16,867 nucleotides of DNA from Chloroflexota bacterium (GTDB taxonomy: Bacteria > Chloroflexota > Anaerolineae > 4572-78 > J111): assembly GCA_003694775.1 (NCBI GenBank), contig RFJV01000542.1, positions 1 through 16,867 on the forward strand, given 5' to 3'. The translations under genes and the position numbers were made by a program. The stretch's first letter is position 1, and every line of letters starts with the position of its first letter. Below the pieces are notes generated by a model. It did no database searches, was not told the origin of the DNA, and saw nothing but the letters and a program-made list of their open reading frames with translations. This document shows, in pieces, positions 5,963-11,649 of this stretch.

Positions 5963-7842
5963 CGGCTTTGTCCTTTTTTACGGATGACTCCCCAGCGCAG
6001 GGTTTGAAACAGCTCCAGCAGACGGTTGTGCACGTACCAGAATACAAACGGTAACTGCCGGGCGGAGATGCTGCCGCGCAGGAGGGTTATCATTTCGACC
6101 AGCGGAGCAGAGGCCGACCGGGCCGCGGCGACGGCGCTTTCGCTGGCCTGCCGGTATTGGACAAGGGTGAACGGGCCGGCCTGGAGAAGAGGGCGCAGGT
6201 TTGCCGCGGCCTGGGCGAGCGGTGGAGAGATGTCGCGGCAGACCTGCGCGGCCCGGCGCAGAATCTCCTGCTGGTCCGCGGTCAGGCTGTCGGGCAGGAG
6301 CACCGCGGGGGCAGAGGCCGCGGCCAGGCCGGTTTCCGGGGCGTGCTGGCCCAGAATGGCCGCCAGTCCCTCTTCCAGACCACTGATGGCCTGTGTGGCC
6401 CGGCGCAGGGCCTGGTCGGCTTCCTGGAGACCGCGGCGGGCTTCGGCCAGGGTACGCGTGATGGGCGCGTCCCCTGCCTGCGGCGACGGTCTGGTCCCGG
6501 TGGCCGGTCCAGAGGGGGTGAGGCTCTGGGCCAGCCGCTCCGCCTGCTGACTGCACCGCTCCAGGGCGGCCAACTGGCCGGTCAGCAAGGCCGTCAGGTG
6601 CTGGCGGGCCGGACTGCTCAGGGCCGCGTCCGGGCCGGTGGTCAGCAGGTACAGGTCGGTTTGGCCGGCGGTATCTGCCTGCCGGTACGGGCCGCGGATG
6701 GTTTTGCCGCGCTGTTTGACATCCGGGGCCGGCTGGACCGTGCCGTCGGCCAACAGCCGCCAGACGGTCCATCGTTTTTCTGCAGACACAGAAATCTTGA
6801 ACGAGGTATCGCTTGCGGCGGTCAGGGTGATGCATTCCTCTCCGGCGATGGACAGCATACCGTTGAGGGAGGCGGCGGTGGGATAGCGCGCCGGCCACAG
6901 CCGGAGACGGGCCTGGTAGAAGGCCGGTTTCAGGGAGCCGTCGCTTTCGATGGGGGCCTGCCCGGCCCAGACCGGCCCCTGACCCAGTTCTGGCGTGTCG
7001 GGGTCGGCCTGGATGGGGTGCTGGAGGCGGACGATGCCGGATGGTCTTTGCGGCAGGGTGGCGGGGTCGGTGAGGGAGCAGGGGGTAATGGGGGGATGGC
7101 CTGCGGGCGGGGTCTGCTCCGAAGGATAGAGGGGGCCTTGCCAGCCGGCTTCGGTGAGAATTTTCGCATAGCGAGTGAGGGTGGTCTGCTGGAGGTCGTG
7201 CAGAAAGTTCCGGGCGTCGCGGGCCGCGGGGTGGTCGCCGGTGGGCCAGTCAGCCGGAAAGTCTACCCGGCTGAAGCTGGTATAGCCGGCCTGGTAGGCG
7301 GCGTTGAGCGCGTCGAGCGAGGAGTACTGCTGTCTCAGCCATACGGGCCAGCGGACGCGGGTAATGGCGTCGGAAAGACGGTCCGGCGGCGGGTCAGCCG
7401 GCTGGTTGTTGAGCACCAGGGCGGCGATGGAGCCGTCGGGGGTCTGGTAAGCCGCCAGTTCCGGCCCGATGGTTTTGAGCCACGCTTCGGCAACGGGGTG
7501 CAGGCTGGCTTCAAAGAGGCCGGTTTCTTCCACAACCCAGGGGGGGAGGCCGTGGGTGAGGACGCCCTGGTGGCAGAACGGCCCCAGGTTGAGCAGGCAG
7601 GGCAGGTTGAAGGTCTGGCAGAGACGGAGCAGGCCCATCAGGTCGCGGCGGGCGTCGGTGGTGCCGTTCAGGTCGATGGTCTTGGGCGCGGTTTGATGCC
7701 AGCGCCAGACCACCGATACGGTGACGGCATTGACCCCCAACTGGCACAGACGGGTGAGCATAAATTCCCACTTGTGTCTGGGCAGGCGGAAGTAGTCAAA
7801 ATCTGCCGCCAGCAGTGGTGGGGACGCCAGATTGTCCGGCAT
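5959..7842 (-). CDS. GH35-like (beta-galactosidase family) TIM-barrel protein, probably catalytically inactive, with helical C-terminus
   Basis: The first half resembles glycoside hydrolase family 35 barrels: FDYFRLPRHKWEFMLTRLCQ (15-34) fits the family's HYFR-x-P-x3-W block, and VVWRWHQTAP (44-53) and LNLGPFC (84-90) fit later strands. Positions where active members carry key glutamates differ. The CAEW block reads CHQG (90-93), and the acid/base QIENE block reads VLNNQP (143-148). Residues about 320-400 look like a beta domain. About 415-600 is alpha-helical with alanine/glutamine-rich coiled-coil-like stretches, ending FVFWYVHNRLLELFQTLRW and a basic tail. There is no signal peptide or clear membrane helix. 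The start has AGGAGGT six bases upstream. Function is unknown; a binding or structural role is one possibility. Confidence 0.75.
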   Translation of the reverse strand: MPDNLASPPLLAADFDYFRLPRHKWEFMLTRLCQLGVNAVTVSVVWRWHQTAPKTIDLNGTTDARRDLMGLLRLCQTFNLPCLLNLGPFCHQGVLTHGLPPWVVEETGLFEASLHPVAEAWLKTIGPELAAYQTPDGSIAALVLNNQPADPPPDRLSDAITRVRWPVWLRQQYSSLDALNAAYQAGYTSFSRVDFPADWPTGDHPAARDARNFLHDLQQTTLTRYAKILTEAGWQGPLYPSEQTPPAGHPPITPCSLTDPATLPQRPSGIVRLQHPIQADPDTPELGQGPVWAGQAPIESDGSLKPAFYQARLRLWPARYPTAASLNGMLSIAGEECITLTAASDTSFKISVSAEKRWTVWRLLADGTVQPAPDVKQRGKTIRGPYRQADTAGQTDLYLLTTGPDAALSSPARQHLTALLTGQLAALERCSQQAERLAQSLTPSGPATGTRPSPQAGDAPITRTLAEARRGLQEADQALRRATQAISGLEEGLAAILGQHAPETGLAAASAPAVLLPDSLTADQQEILRRAAQVCRDISPPLAQAAANLRPLLQAGPFTLVQYRQASESAVAAARSASAPLVEMITLLRGSISARQLPFVFWYVHNRLLELFQTLRWGVIRKKGQSR

Positions 7843-7860
7843 GGTTCGACCTCCTGAAAA

Positions 7861-7909
7861 GGATGAGGGATGAAGGATGAAGGTTAAAGGTTAAAGGTTG
7901 AAGGTTAAT
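7861..7909. repeat. period-7 tandem array, seven units
   Basis: Seven uninterrupted heptamers on the plus strand are GGATGAG, GGATGAA (twice), GGTTAAA (twice), GGTTGAA and GGTTAAT. The array fills the gap between the HAD gene and the GH35-like gene, ends 18 bases before the latter's ATG, and supplies the stop codon and last few residues (TFNL) of the HAD protein. It could be a slippage-prone array or part of a genome-wide intergenic repeat family. Confidence 0.9.
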
Positions 7910-8571
7910 CTCCAATCGCTGCTCTCCACCCCGGTGATGTCGCGCAGGCTGTGGATAACCCGGTGGGCACTGCTGAAGTCCATGCCGCGGGTGACGGTGT
8001 TTGGCACGGCAATGACGGTCATCCCCGCGGCTCTGGCGGCGGAAACACCCACGTGCGAGTCTTCAAAGACCAGGCAGGCTTCGGGCGGGGTGTTCAGCCG
8101 TTGGGCGGCCAGGAGGAAGACATCGGGCGCGGGTTTGTTGCGGCGTACCTCTTCGCCGCTGGCAATGGCCTCAAAGAAGGGCGCGAGCTGGAAGCGGGTC
8201 AGCCAGCGGTTAATCCAGGACCGGTCGGAGGCCGAGGCCAGGCCCAGCCGGTATCCCGCGGCCTGGAAGTGGGTCAGCGCTTCGATGGCGCCGTCCATCA
8301 GGGTGACGTGCTGAAGGGTTTGGGGCCACAGCTCCTGCAGTCGCCGGCGCAGGCCGGCGCGGGTGAGGCCGTTGTTCTGGACAGCCAGCAGTTCGTCGAA
8401 CAGGCAGTCGTAGCCGTCGATGATGCCGACCACGCACTCGGCCCAGCGGTCCAGGCTGAGCGGCACGCCGATTTCCTCAAAGAGGATGCGGCAGGCTTCG
8501 TAGTCGGCGGTTTCGGTGTCTATGAGGGTGCCGTCGAGGTCAAAAATAACAGCCTGGATGGATTCTGGCAT
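7891..8571 (-). CDS. HAD superfamily (subfamily IA) phosphatase/phosphomutase-like hydrolase
   Basis: This 226-residue cytoplasmic HAD hydrolase has all four motifs. Motif I is FDLDGT (D11 nucleophile, D13 acid/base), motif II is LASAS (about S113), motif III is the lysine in RRNKPAPD (K146), and motif IV is FEDS (E170, D171) coordinating magnesium. A helical C1 cap (about 16-90) places it with beta-phosphoglucomutase and small sugar- or nucleotide-phosphate phosphatases. The substrate cannot be inferred. The C-terminus runs into the period-7 array, which provides the stop. The ATG at 8571 lacks a good ribosome-binding site and lies 28 bases after the histidine-kinase stop, so coupling is likely. 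Confidence 0.9.
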   Translation of the reverse strand: MPESIQAVIFDLDGTLIDTETADYEACRILFEEIGVPLSLDRWAECVVGIIDGYDCLFDELLAVQNNGLTRAGLRRRLQELWPQTLQHVTLMDGAIEALTHFQAAGYRLGLASASDRSWINRWLTRFQLAPFFEAIASGEEVRRNKPAPDVFLLAAQRLNTPPEACLVFEDSHVGVSAARAAGMTVIAVPNTVTRGMDFSSAHRVIHSLRDITGVESSDWRLTFNL

Positions 8572-8599
8572 AGGATGATGCTCTAACTCCCCAACTATT

Positions 8600-9775
8600 T
8601 CAATGATGAGCCGGTCGGACGACCTGGCGGGTGGATTTTTTGAGCCTCAGGGTCAGGCACGTCCCGCCGTTGACCGGGTCGCTCTGGATGCTGAGGGACG
8701 CGCCAAGCTGGGCGGCCCGTTTTTTGATATTCGCCAGCCCCCGGTGTCCGGGCACAATGTGCCGGGGGACGGTAAACCCGATGCCATCATCCTGAACCAC
8801 CAGCTTGATGTAGCCGTCCTGGTGGGTCAGGCTCAGGTTGACTTTGCGGGCTTTGGCATGCCGGGCCACGTTGGAGAGGGCTTCGTGGGTGATGTGGAAG
8901 ATGTGGCTGGATTGGGTGTCGTTGAGGTAGTCGTTGATGTCCGGGTCGATGTGGGCCTCGATGTTCAGGATGGTGTTGACCTTCAGCTCCTTGAGCAGAC
9001 CTTCCAGGCGAGCATACAGCCCTTTATCCCGCAGGGCCTGGGGCCGCAGGTCGAAAATGTAGTTTCTGATGTCGGTAATGACGTTGGCCAGACTTTTCAT
9101 GCTGGAGTCTATCAGGGTCAGGGCCTCCTGGTTGTCCGGTGAAATGAGAGTTTTGGCACTTTCCAGCGCCAGACCGACCGCGTAAATGGACTGGATGATG
9201 CCATCGTGCAGGTCGCGGGAGAAGCGCTCCCGTTCTTCCAGGATGGCCAGCCGCTGGGTTTTTTCGTATAGACGGGCATTTTCGATGGCAATGGCGGCAT
9301 AGCCGGCCAGCATTTCGATGAGCTGTTGGTCGGCATGGGTAAAATTGGTGCCGTCCTGTTTGTCTGCCAGGTAGAGCGCGCCGATGAGCCGGTCTTTGGA
9401 AAAGATGGGCACCCCCAACAGACTGCGCATAATGGGATGGTGAGGGGGAAACCCGGCAGAGGCCGGATGTTTGGAAATATCGTTCACAATCAGGGCCTTG
9501 CCGTGATGCAAAAACGCGCCCAGCAGGCTGTGACCTTCTGGCAGAGAGCCAATCCGGTCCGCGGTCTCCTGGTCAACGCCGGTGGTGATGAATTGGGAAA
9601 GCGTGCCGCGGCCATCGTGAATCCCCAAAGCGGCGTACCGGGCATTGATAAGCTCCCTGGCAACTTCGGCAATTTTGTACAAGACCTGCTCCAGCGAAAG
9701 CTCCGCCGTAATGGTCCGGGCCGCGTCGGTTAGAGCCTTCAACTGCGGGTCAATTTGATACTCCAGCGTTGTCAT
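8600..9775 (-). CDS. Soluble GAF-domain sensor histidine kinase, NarL/DevS-type (HisKA_3)
   Basis: This 391-residue kinase has no signal peptide or membrane helix. A GAF sensor domain occupies about 26-170 (GVPIFSKDRLIGALYLADK, then AIAIENARLYEK). The HisKA_3 dimerisation/phosphoacceptor helix follows, with H190 in RFSRDLHDGIIQSIYAVGL. The HATPase_c domain has an N box (THEALSNVARHAKA, 297-310), a G1 box (DDGIGF, 329-334) and a G2 region (GHRGLANIKKRA). This organisation matches DevS/DosS-like kinases with one GAF domain. The ligand, whether heme, redox or other, is not evident. The response regulator diverging at 10085 is the obvious partner. The ATG at 9775 has only a run of G residues upstream. 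Confidence 0.93.
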   Translation of the reverse strand: MTTLEYQIDPQLKALTDAARTITAELSLEQVLYKIAEVARELINARYAALGIHDGRGTLSQFITTGVDQETADRIGSLPEGHSLLGAFLHHGKALIVNDISKHPASAGFPPHHPIMRSLLGVPIFSKDRLIGALYLADKQDGTNFTHADQQLIEMLAGYAAIAIENARLYEKTQRLAILEERERFSRDLHDGIIQSIYAVGLALESAKTLISPDNQEALTLIDSSMKSLANVITDIRNYIFDLRPQALRDKGLYARLEGLLKELKVNTILNIEAHIDPDINDYLNDTQSSHIFHITHEALSNVARHAKARKVNLSLTHQDGYIKLVVQDDGIGFTVPRHIVPGHRGLANIKKRAAQLGASLSIQSDPVNGGTCLTLRLKKSTRQVVRPAHH

Positions 9776-9798
9776 ATTCCCCCCCGCTGTGGTTTGGT

Positions 9799-9827
9799 GA
9801 TTGGAGATTTAGAGATTGGAGATTGAT
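9799..9827. repeat. short period-7/8 repeat upstream of the histidine kinase
   Basis: The plus-strand units are GATTGGA (9799-9805), GATTTAGA (9806-9813), GATTGGA (9814-9820) and GATTGAT (9821-9827). The array begins 23 bases before the kinase ATG, a position like that of the two other period-7 arrays. Confidence 0.6.
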
Positions 9828-9850
9828 TGGCAACATCCACCCATTCATGA

Positions 9851-9859
9851 ATTGTACCA
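9851..9859 (-). promoter_or_regulatory. predicted extended -10 promoter of the histidine-kinase unit
   Basis: On the minus strand TGG (9857-9859) precedes TACAAT (9851-9856), an extended -10 with five of six consensus bases. No good -35 is at 16-18 bases. Transcription would start near 9844, about 70 bases before the kinase ATG, and could run through to the terminator at 4730-4760. Confidence 0.5.
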
Positions 9860-9868
9860 TTATCGGGC

Positions 9869-9892
9869 GAAATGAAAAATTTCCCCCATTTC
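9869..9892. promoter_or_regulatory. inverted repeat between the divergent kinase and regulator promoters
   Basis: GAAATG (9869-9874) and CATTTC (9887-9892) are exact complements 12 bases apart. They lie between the kinase -10 (9851-9856) and the regulator -35 (9900-9905). This is where a shared operator, possibly for the response regulator itself, would be expected. Confidence 0.35.
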
Positions 9893-9899
9893 AGTAAAT

Positions 9900-9928
9900 T
9901 TGACTTCAGGGCTAATCCGCACCATAAT
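9900..9928 (+). promoter_or_regulatory. predicted sigma-70-type promoter of the response regulator
   Basis: TTGACT (9900-9905) and CATAAT (9923-9928), each five of six to consensus, are separated by exactly 17 bases. The transcript would start near 9935, leaving a long leader of about 150 bases before the regulator. Confidence 0.7.
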
Positions 9929-10014
9929 TAGGAGCATACCGACAAGGGGGGCAGGTCATCTTCCTGAACTCCACCACCCAAGAACCTATCCGCAATTTAT
10001 AGTACAAGTTGGGT

Positions 10015-10031
10015 AGGCGAAGGCATCGCCT
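10015..10031. repeat. small hairpin in the response-regulator leader
   Basis: AGGCGA (10015-10020) and TCGCCT (10026-10031) pair around a five-base loop. Flanking GGGT (10011-10014) and ACCC a few bases downstream could extend it. It lies about 55 bases before the regulator start. It may be a scattered intergenic repeat or a leader structure. Confidence 0.45.
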
Positions 10032-10084
10032 TTGCTCACCCTGGCTGGCTTTTCGGATGGGTTCTAAACCGGTACTCCACTTTT

Positions 10085-10768
10085 ATGACCAAAGGAATGA
10101 TGGAAAACAGCGCTGTTCGCATAATGATTGTTGACGACCACGAGGTGGTCCGTTTGGGCCTGCGCAATTTGCTGGCCCGCCGCGAGGGCTGGGAGGTTGT
10201 GGCCGAGGCGGGAACGGTCATCGAGTCTATCCAGCTGGCAGACGAGTATACCCCCGACGTGGTAGTGATGGACATCCGTCTGGCAGATGGCAGCGGCATC
10301 GACGCCTGCCGCGAGATTGTCAAGCGGCATCCGGACACCAAGGTGATTGTGCTGACCTCGTTTGCCGAGGATGACCTGCTGTTCAACGCCATTGCCGCCG
10401 GTGCGGTGGGCTACGTGCTGAAGCAGGTGGGCAACGATGACCTGGTGCGGGCCATTGAAACCGTTGTCCGGGGTGATGCTCTGCTCGACCCGTCGGTGAC
10501 GGGCCAGGTGCTGGCAAAACTGCGCAGTTCTACCCGCTCGGAAGCATTCGCCAACCTGACCGACCAGGAACTGCGGGTGCTCTCCCTGATTACCAAAGGC
10601 AAAACCAACAAGGAGATTGCCGCGGAGCTTTATCTGGGCGAAGGAACGGTGCGCAACTATGTCAGCAACATCCTGGACAAACTGGGGCTTTCTAACCGGG
10701 CAGAGGCCACGGCTTACGCGGTTCGCCATAATCTGGACGAATATCTCGCCAGTCTGGAAAACAACTGA
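10085..10768 (+). CDS. NarL/DevR-family response regulator (receiver plus LuxR-type HTH)
   Basis: This 227-residue cytoplasmic DNA-binding response regulator has an N-terminal receiver with the acidic pair D17-D18 (IVDDHEVVR), phosphoacceptor D63 (VVVMDIRLADGSG), switch T91 (VLTSFAE) and K113 (YVLKQV). A C-terminal LuxR-type helix-turn-helix (about 158-217) reads LTDQELRVLSLITKGKTNKE, then EGTVRNYVSNILDKLGLSNR. The closest described group is DevR/DosR. It diverges from the GAF histidine kinase, forming a likely two-component pair. Start choice is uncertain: the ATG at 10085 has no ribosome-binding site, while the ATG at 10100 follows AAAGGA very closely and still leaves the full receiver. An intrinsic terminator follows directly. 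Confidence 0.93.
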   Translation: MTKGMMENSAVRIMIVDDHEVVRLGLRNLLARREGWEVVAEAGTVIESIQLADEYTPDVVVMDIRLADGSGIDACREIVKRHPDTKVIVLTSFAEDDLLFNAIAAGAVGYVLKQVGNDDLVRAIETVVRGDALLDPSVTGQVLAKLRSSTRSEAFANLTDQELRVLSLITKGKTNKEIAAELYLGEGTVRNYVSNILDKLGLSNRAEATAYAVRHNLDEYLASLENN

Positions 10769-10770
10769 AC

Positions 10771-10820
10771 GGATAGTTTTGTCTATCCCCACGGGGCGAC
10801 CGGCCGGTCGTCCCGTTTTT
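10771..10820 (+). terminator. intrinsic terminator after the response regulator, preceded by a small hairpin
   Basis: A first hairpin, GGATAG (10771-10776) with CTATCC (10783-10788), is followed by a stronger stem. ACGGGGCGACC (10791-10801) pairs with GGTCGTCCCGT (10806-10816) across GGCC with one G-T pair. The stem runs into T5 (10816-10820). It starts two bases after the regulator stop. Confidence 0.9.
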
Positions 10821-10889
10821 GCTTGGTGACGACTGGCCCGCAGGCAGGACAAATATCCCGGAAAATATGACGAATGTCGATGCATTCAA

Positions 10890-10918
10890 TGACATCTGTC
10901 ACTAGGAGATTTGCAAAT
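10890..10918. promoter_or_regulatory. two operator-like palindromes upstream of the small HMA-like gene
   Basis: TGACA-TC-TGTCA (10890-10901) is a perfect inverted repeat. Eight bases on, ATTTGCAAAT (10909-10918) is a perfect palindrome. Both lie 110-140 bases before the small HMA-like gene, where a promoter would be expected, although I find no convincing -35/-10 pair. They may be regulator-binding sites. Confidence 0.35.
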
Positions 10919-10956
10919 TTCCCTATATGCTAGAGGGGAACATCGGAAGGGATGCG

Positions 10957-11034
10957 TTGACCGGTGATTGCTGTACCGGGCAAGGCCCGACAGCGGAAAA
11001 GTACGGCGACGGTTTGTACCGGGAGTCAACATGA
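10957..11034 (+). CDS. possible 25-codon upstream peptide coupled to the HMA-like gene
   Basis: A TTG at 10957 with AAGGGA a few bases upstream opens a 25-codon frame (start TTG ACC GGT, with Cys-Cys at codons 5-6). Its TGA (11032-11034) overlaps the ATG of the next gene (11031) as ATGA. That geometry is typical of translational coupling, but the frame is short, the start codon is weak, and it may be chance. The hairpin at 10970-10994 lies inside it. I do not recognise the peptide. Confidence 0.25.
   Translation: MTGDCCTGQGPTAEKYGDGLYREST
10970..10994 (+). promoter_or_regulatory. leader hairpin upstream of the HMA-like gene
   Basis: GCTGT (10970-10974) pairs with ACAGC (10990-10994) and CGGGC (10977-10981) with GCCCG (10985-10989), around a three-base loop with a two-base bulge. 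It ends 36 bases before the ATG. The nine bases TGTACCGGG occur in it and again just before the ribosome-binding site. It does not match a riboswitch I know. Confidence 0.4.
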
Positions 11035-11264
11035 CTATGGAGTTCAGGGCACTGCGCGTACCGACACTAACCGAAAAGGTGGCTGGCGAATTAAAAGCCA
11101 CCCTGGATAATCTTTCTGGTATTGAAGAAGTGTCCATTATCCTCGAAACCCAGGAGTTATCCATCAAGTTCGATGAGAATCAGCTAGGCTTCCAGACCCT
11201 GGCTGAAAAATTGGCCTCTGCCGGCTGTTCACTGCGGAACATCGACGCCGCTTTACTGCTGTAG
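11031..11264 (+). CDS. Small HMA-fold-like protein without metal-binding cysteines
   Basis: This 77-residue protein starts at the ATG at 11031, with GGGAG five bases upstream. The predicted order is strand-helix-strand-strand-helix-strand. EFRALRVPTLTEKVAGELKA is followed by GIEEVSIILETQELSIKFD, then a helix with TLAEKLASAGCSL. This is the pattern of heavy-metal-associated (ferredoxin-like) domains, including the G-I-x-x-V turn and the late AEKLASAGC. The M-x-C-x-x-C metal loop is missing: the equivalent loop reads VPTLTEK. It therefore probably does not bind copper in the usual way and may be a divergent or regulatory relative. It stands alone, with hairpins and palindromes upstream. Assignment rests on fold pattern only. 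Confidence 0.65.
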   Translation: MTMEFRALRVPTLTEKVAGELKATLDNLSGIEEVSIILETQELSIKFDENQLGFQTLAEKLASAGCSLRNIDAALLL

Positions 11265-11330
11265 CTTTACTGTTTAGTTCAGCGCCTCAGCACTGCTCCC
11301 CCATTTTTTTGAATTTGAGTATCTACTCAG

Positions 11331-11509
11331 CCGTCCACGAATTTTTCACAAATACACGAATATACACCCTGTCTCCGCCAGGGAGATGGACGACCTGTTG
11401 TCGGGGCGACCACAAGGGGTCGCCCGATAGGGAGGACAACTGCTAGCAGTTGTCCTACATCTTCAGGGGAGGCAATCCATTCGTGCATTCGTGTTGTATT
11501 CGCGGACGG
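11331..11509. repeat. candidate MITE-like intergenic element with 31-bp imperfect terminal inverted repeats
   Basis: The left end (11331-11361, starting CCGTCCACGAAT) and the reverse complement of the right end (11479-11509, starting CCGTCCGCGAAT) match at 24 of 31 positions. Inside are a hairpin, GGGCGACC (11404-11411) with GGTCGCCC (11418-11425), and a perfect 24-bp palindrome at 11433-11456. No open reading frame or obvious target-site duplication is seen. The ends resemble the CACGAAT-rich repeats seen between genes in many environmental genomes. Confidence 0.55.
11433..11456. repeat. perfect 24-bp palindrome
   Basis: The sequence is self-complementary over its full 24 bases with no spacer; the left half is AGGACAACTGCT. 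It lies within the inverted-repeat element upstream of the helicase cluster. It could be a protein-binding site or part of the repeat. Confidence 0.85.
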
Positions 11510-11604
11510 CCAGAAACGCCAGAAATCCGTCTCCGGCTCTACCGGGACAGGCAAAAATTTGAAACGCCCCCCAACCATACCGACATGCCGGTCGCGGGAT
11601 TTTG

Positions 11605-11613
11605 TGCTACAAT
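11605..11613 (+). promoter_or_regulatory. predicted extended -10 promoter of the helicase/nuclease cluster
   Basis: TGC (11605-11607) directly precedes TACAAT (11608-11613), an extended -10 with five of six consensus bases. No good -35 is visible. Transcription would start near 11620, about 30 bases before the ATG at 11650. Confidence 0.5.
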
Positions 11614-11649
11614 CTATTTAACTCACCATTTCTCTGCCTGGACGTACCC

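Noticed and set aside
6157..7857. Long plus-strand open frame (566 codons) opposite the GH35-like gene
   Set aside because: It is glycine/arginine-rich low-complexity translation of the antisense of a GC-rich gene, with no recognisable domain, while the minus strand has a good ribosome-binding site and GH35 motifs.
7950..7958. Exact DnaA-box match TGTGGATAA
   Set aside because: It is a single copy inside the HAD coding sequence with no cluster around it; one 9-base match on either strand in 16.9 kb is not surprising.
10867..10905. 12-codon open frame starting ATG ACG AAT upstream of the HMA-like gene
   Set aside because: It is very short, the ribosome-binding site is weak, and it is not coupled to anything; the TGACA/TGTCA palindrome it contains is a better explanation.
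10821..10950. Promoter for the HMA-like gene
   Set aside because: TATATG and TATGCT near 10924-10931 resemble -10 elements but no -35 at 16-18 bases matches, so I did not call one.
11281..11310. Terminator after the HMA-like gene (T7 run at 11304-11310)
   Set aside because: A T run is present, but I could not pair a stable stem directly before it.
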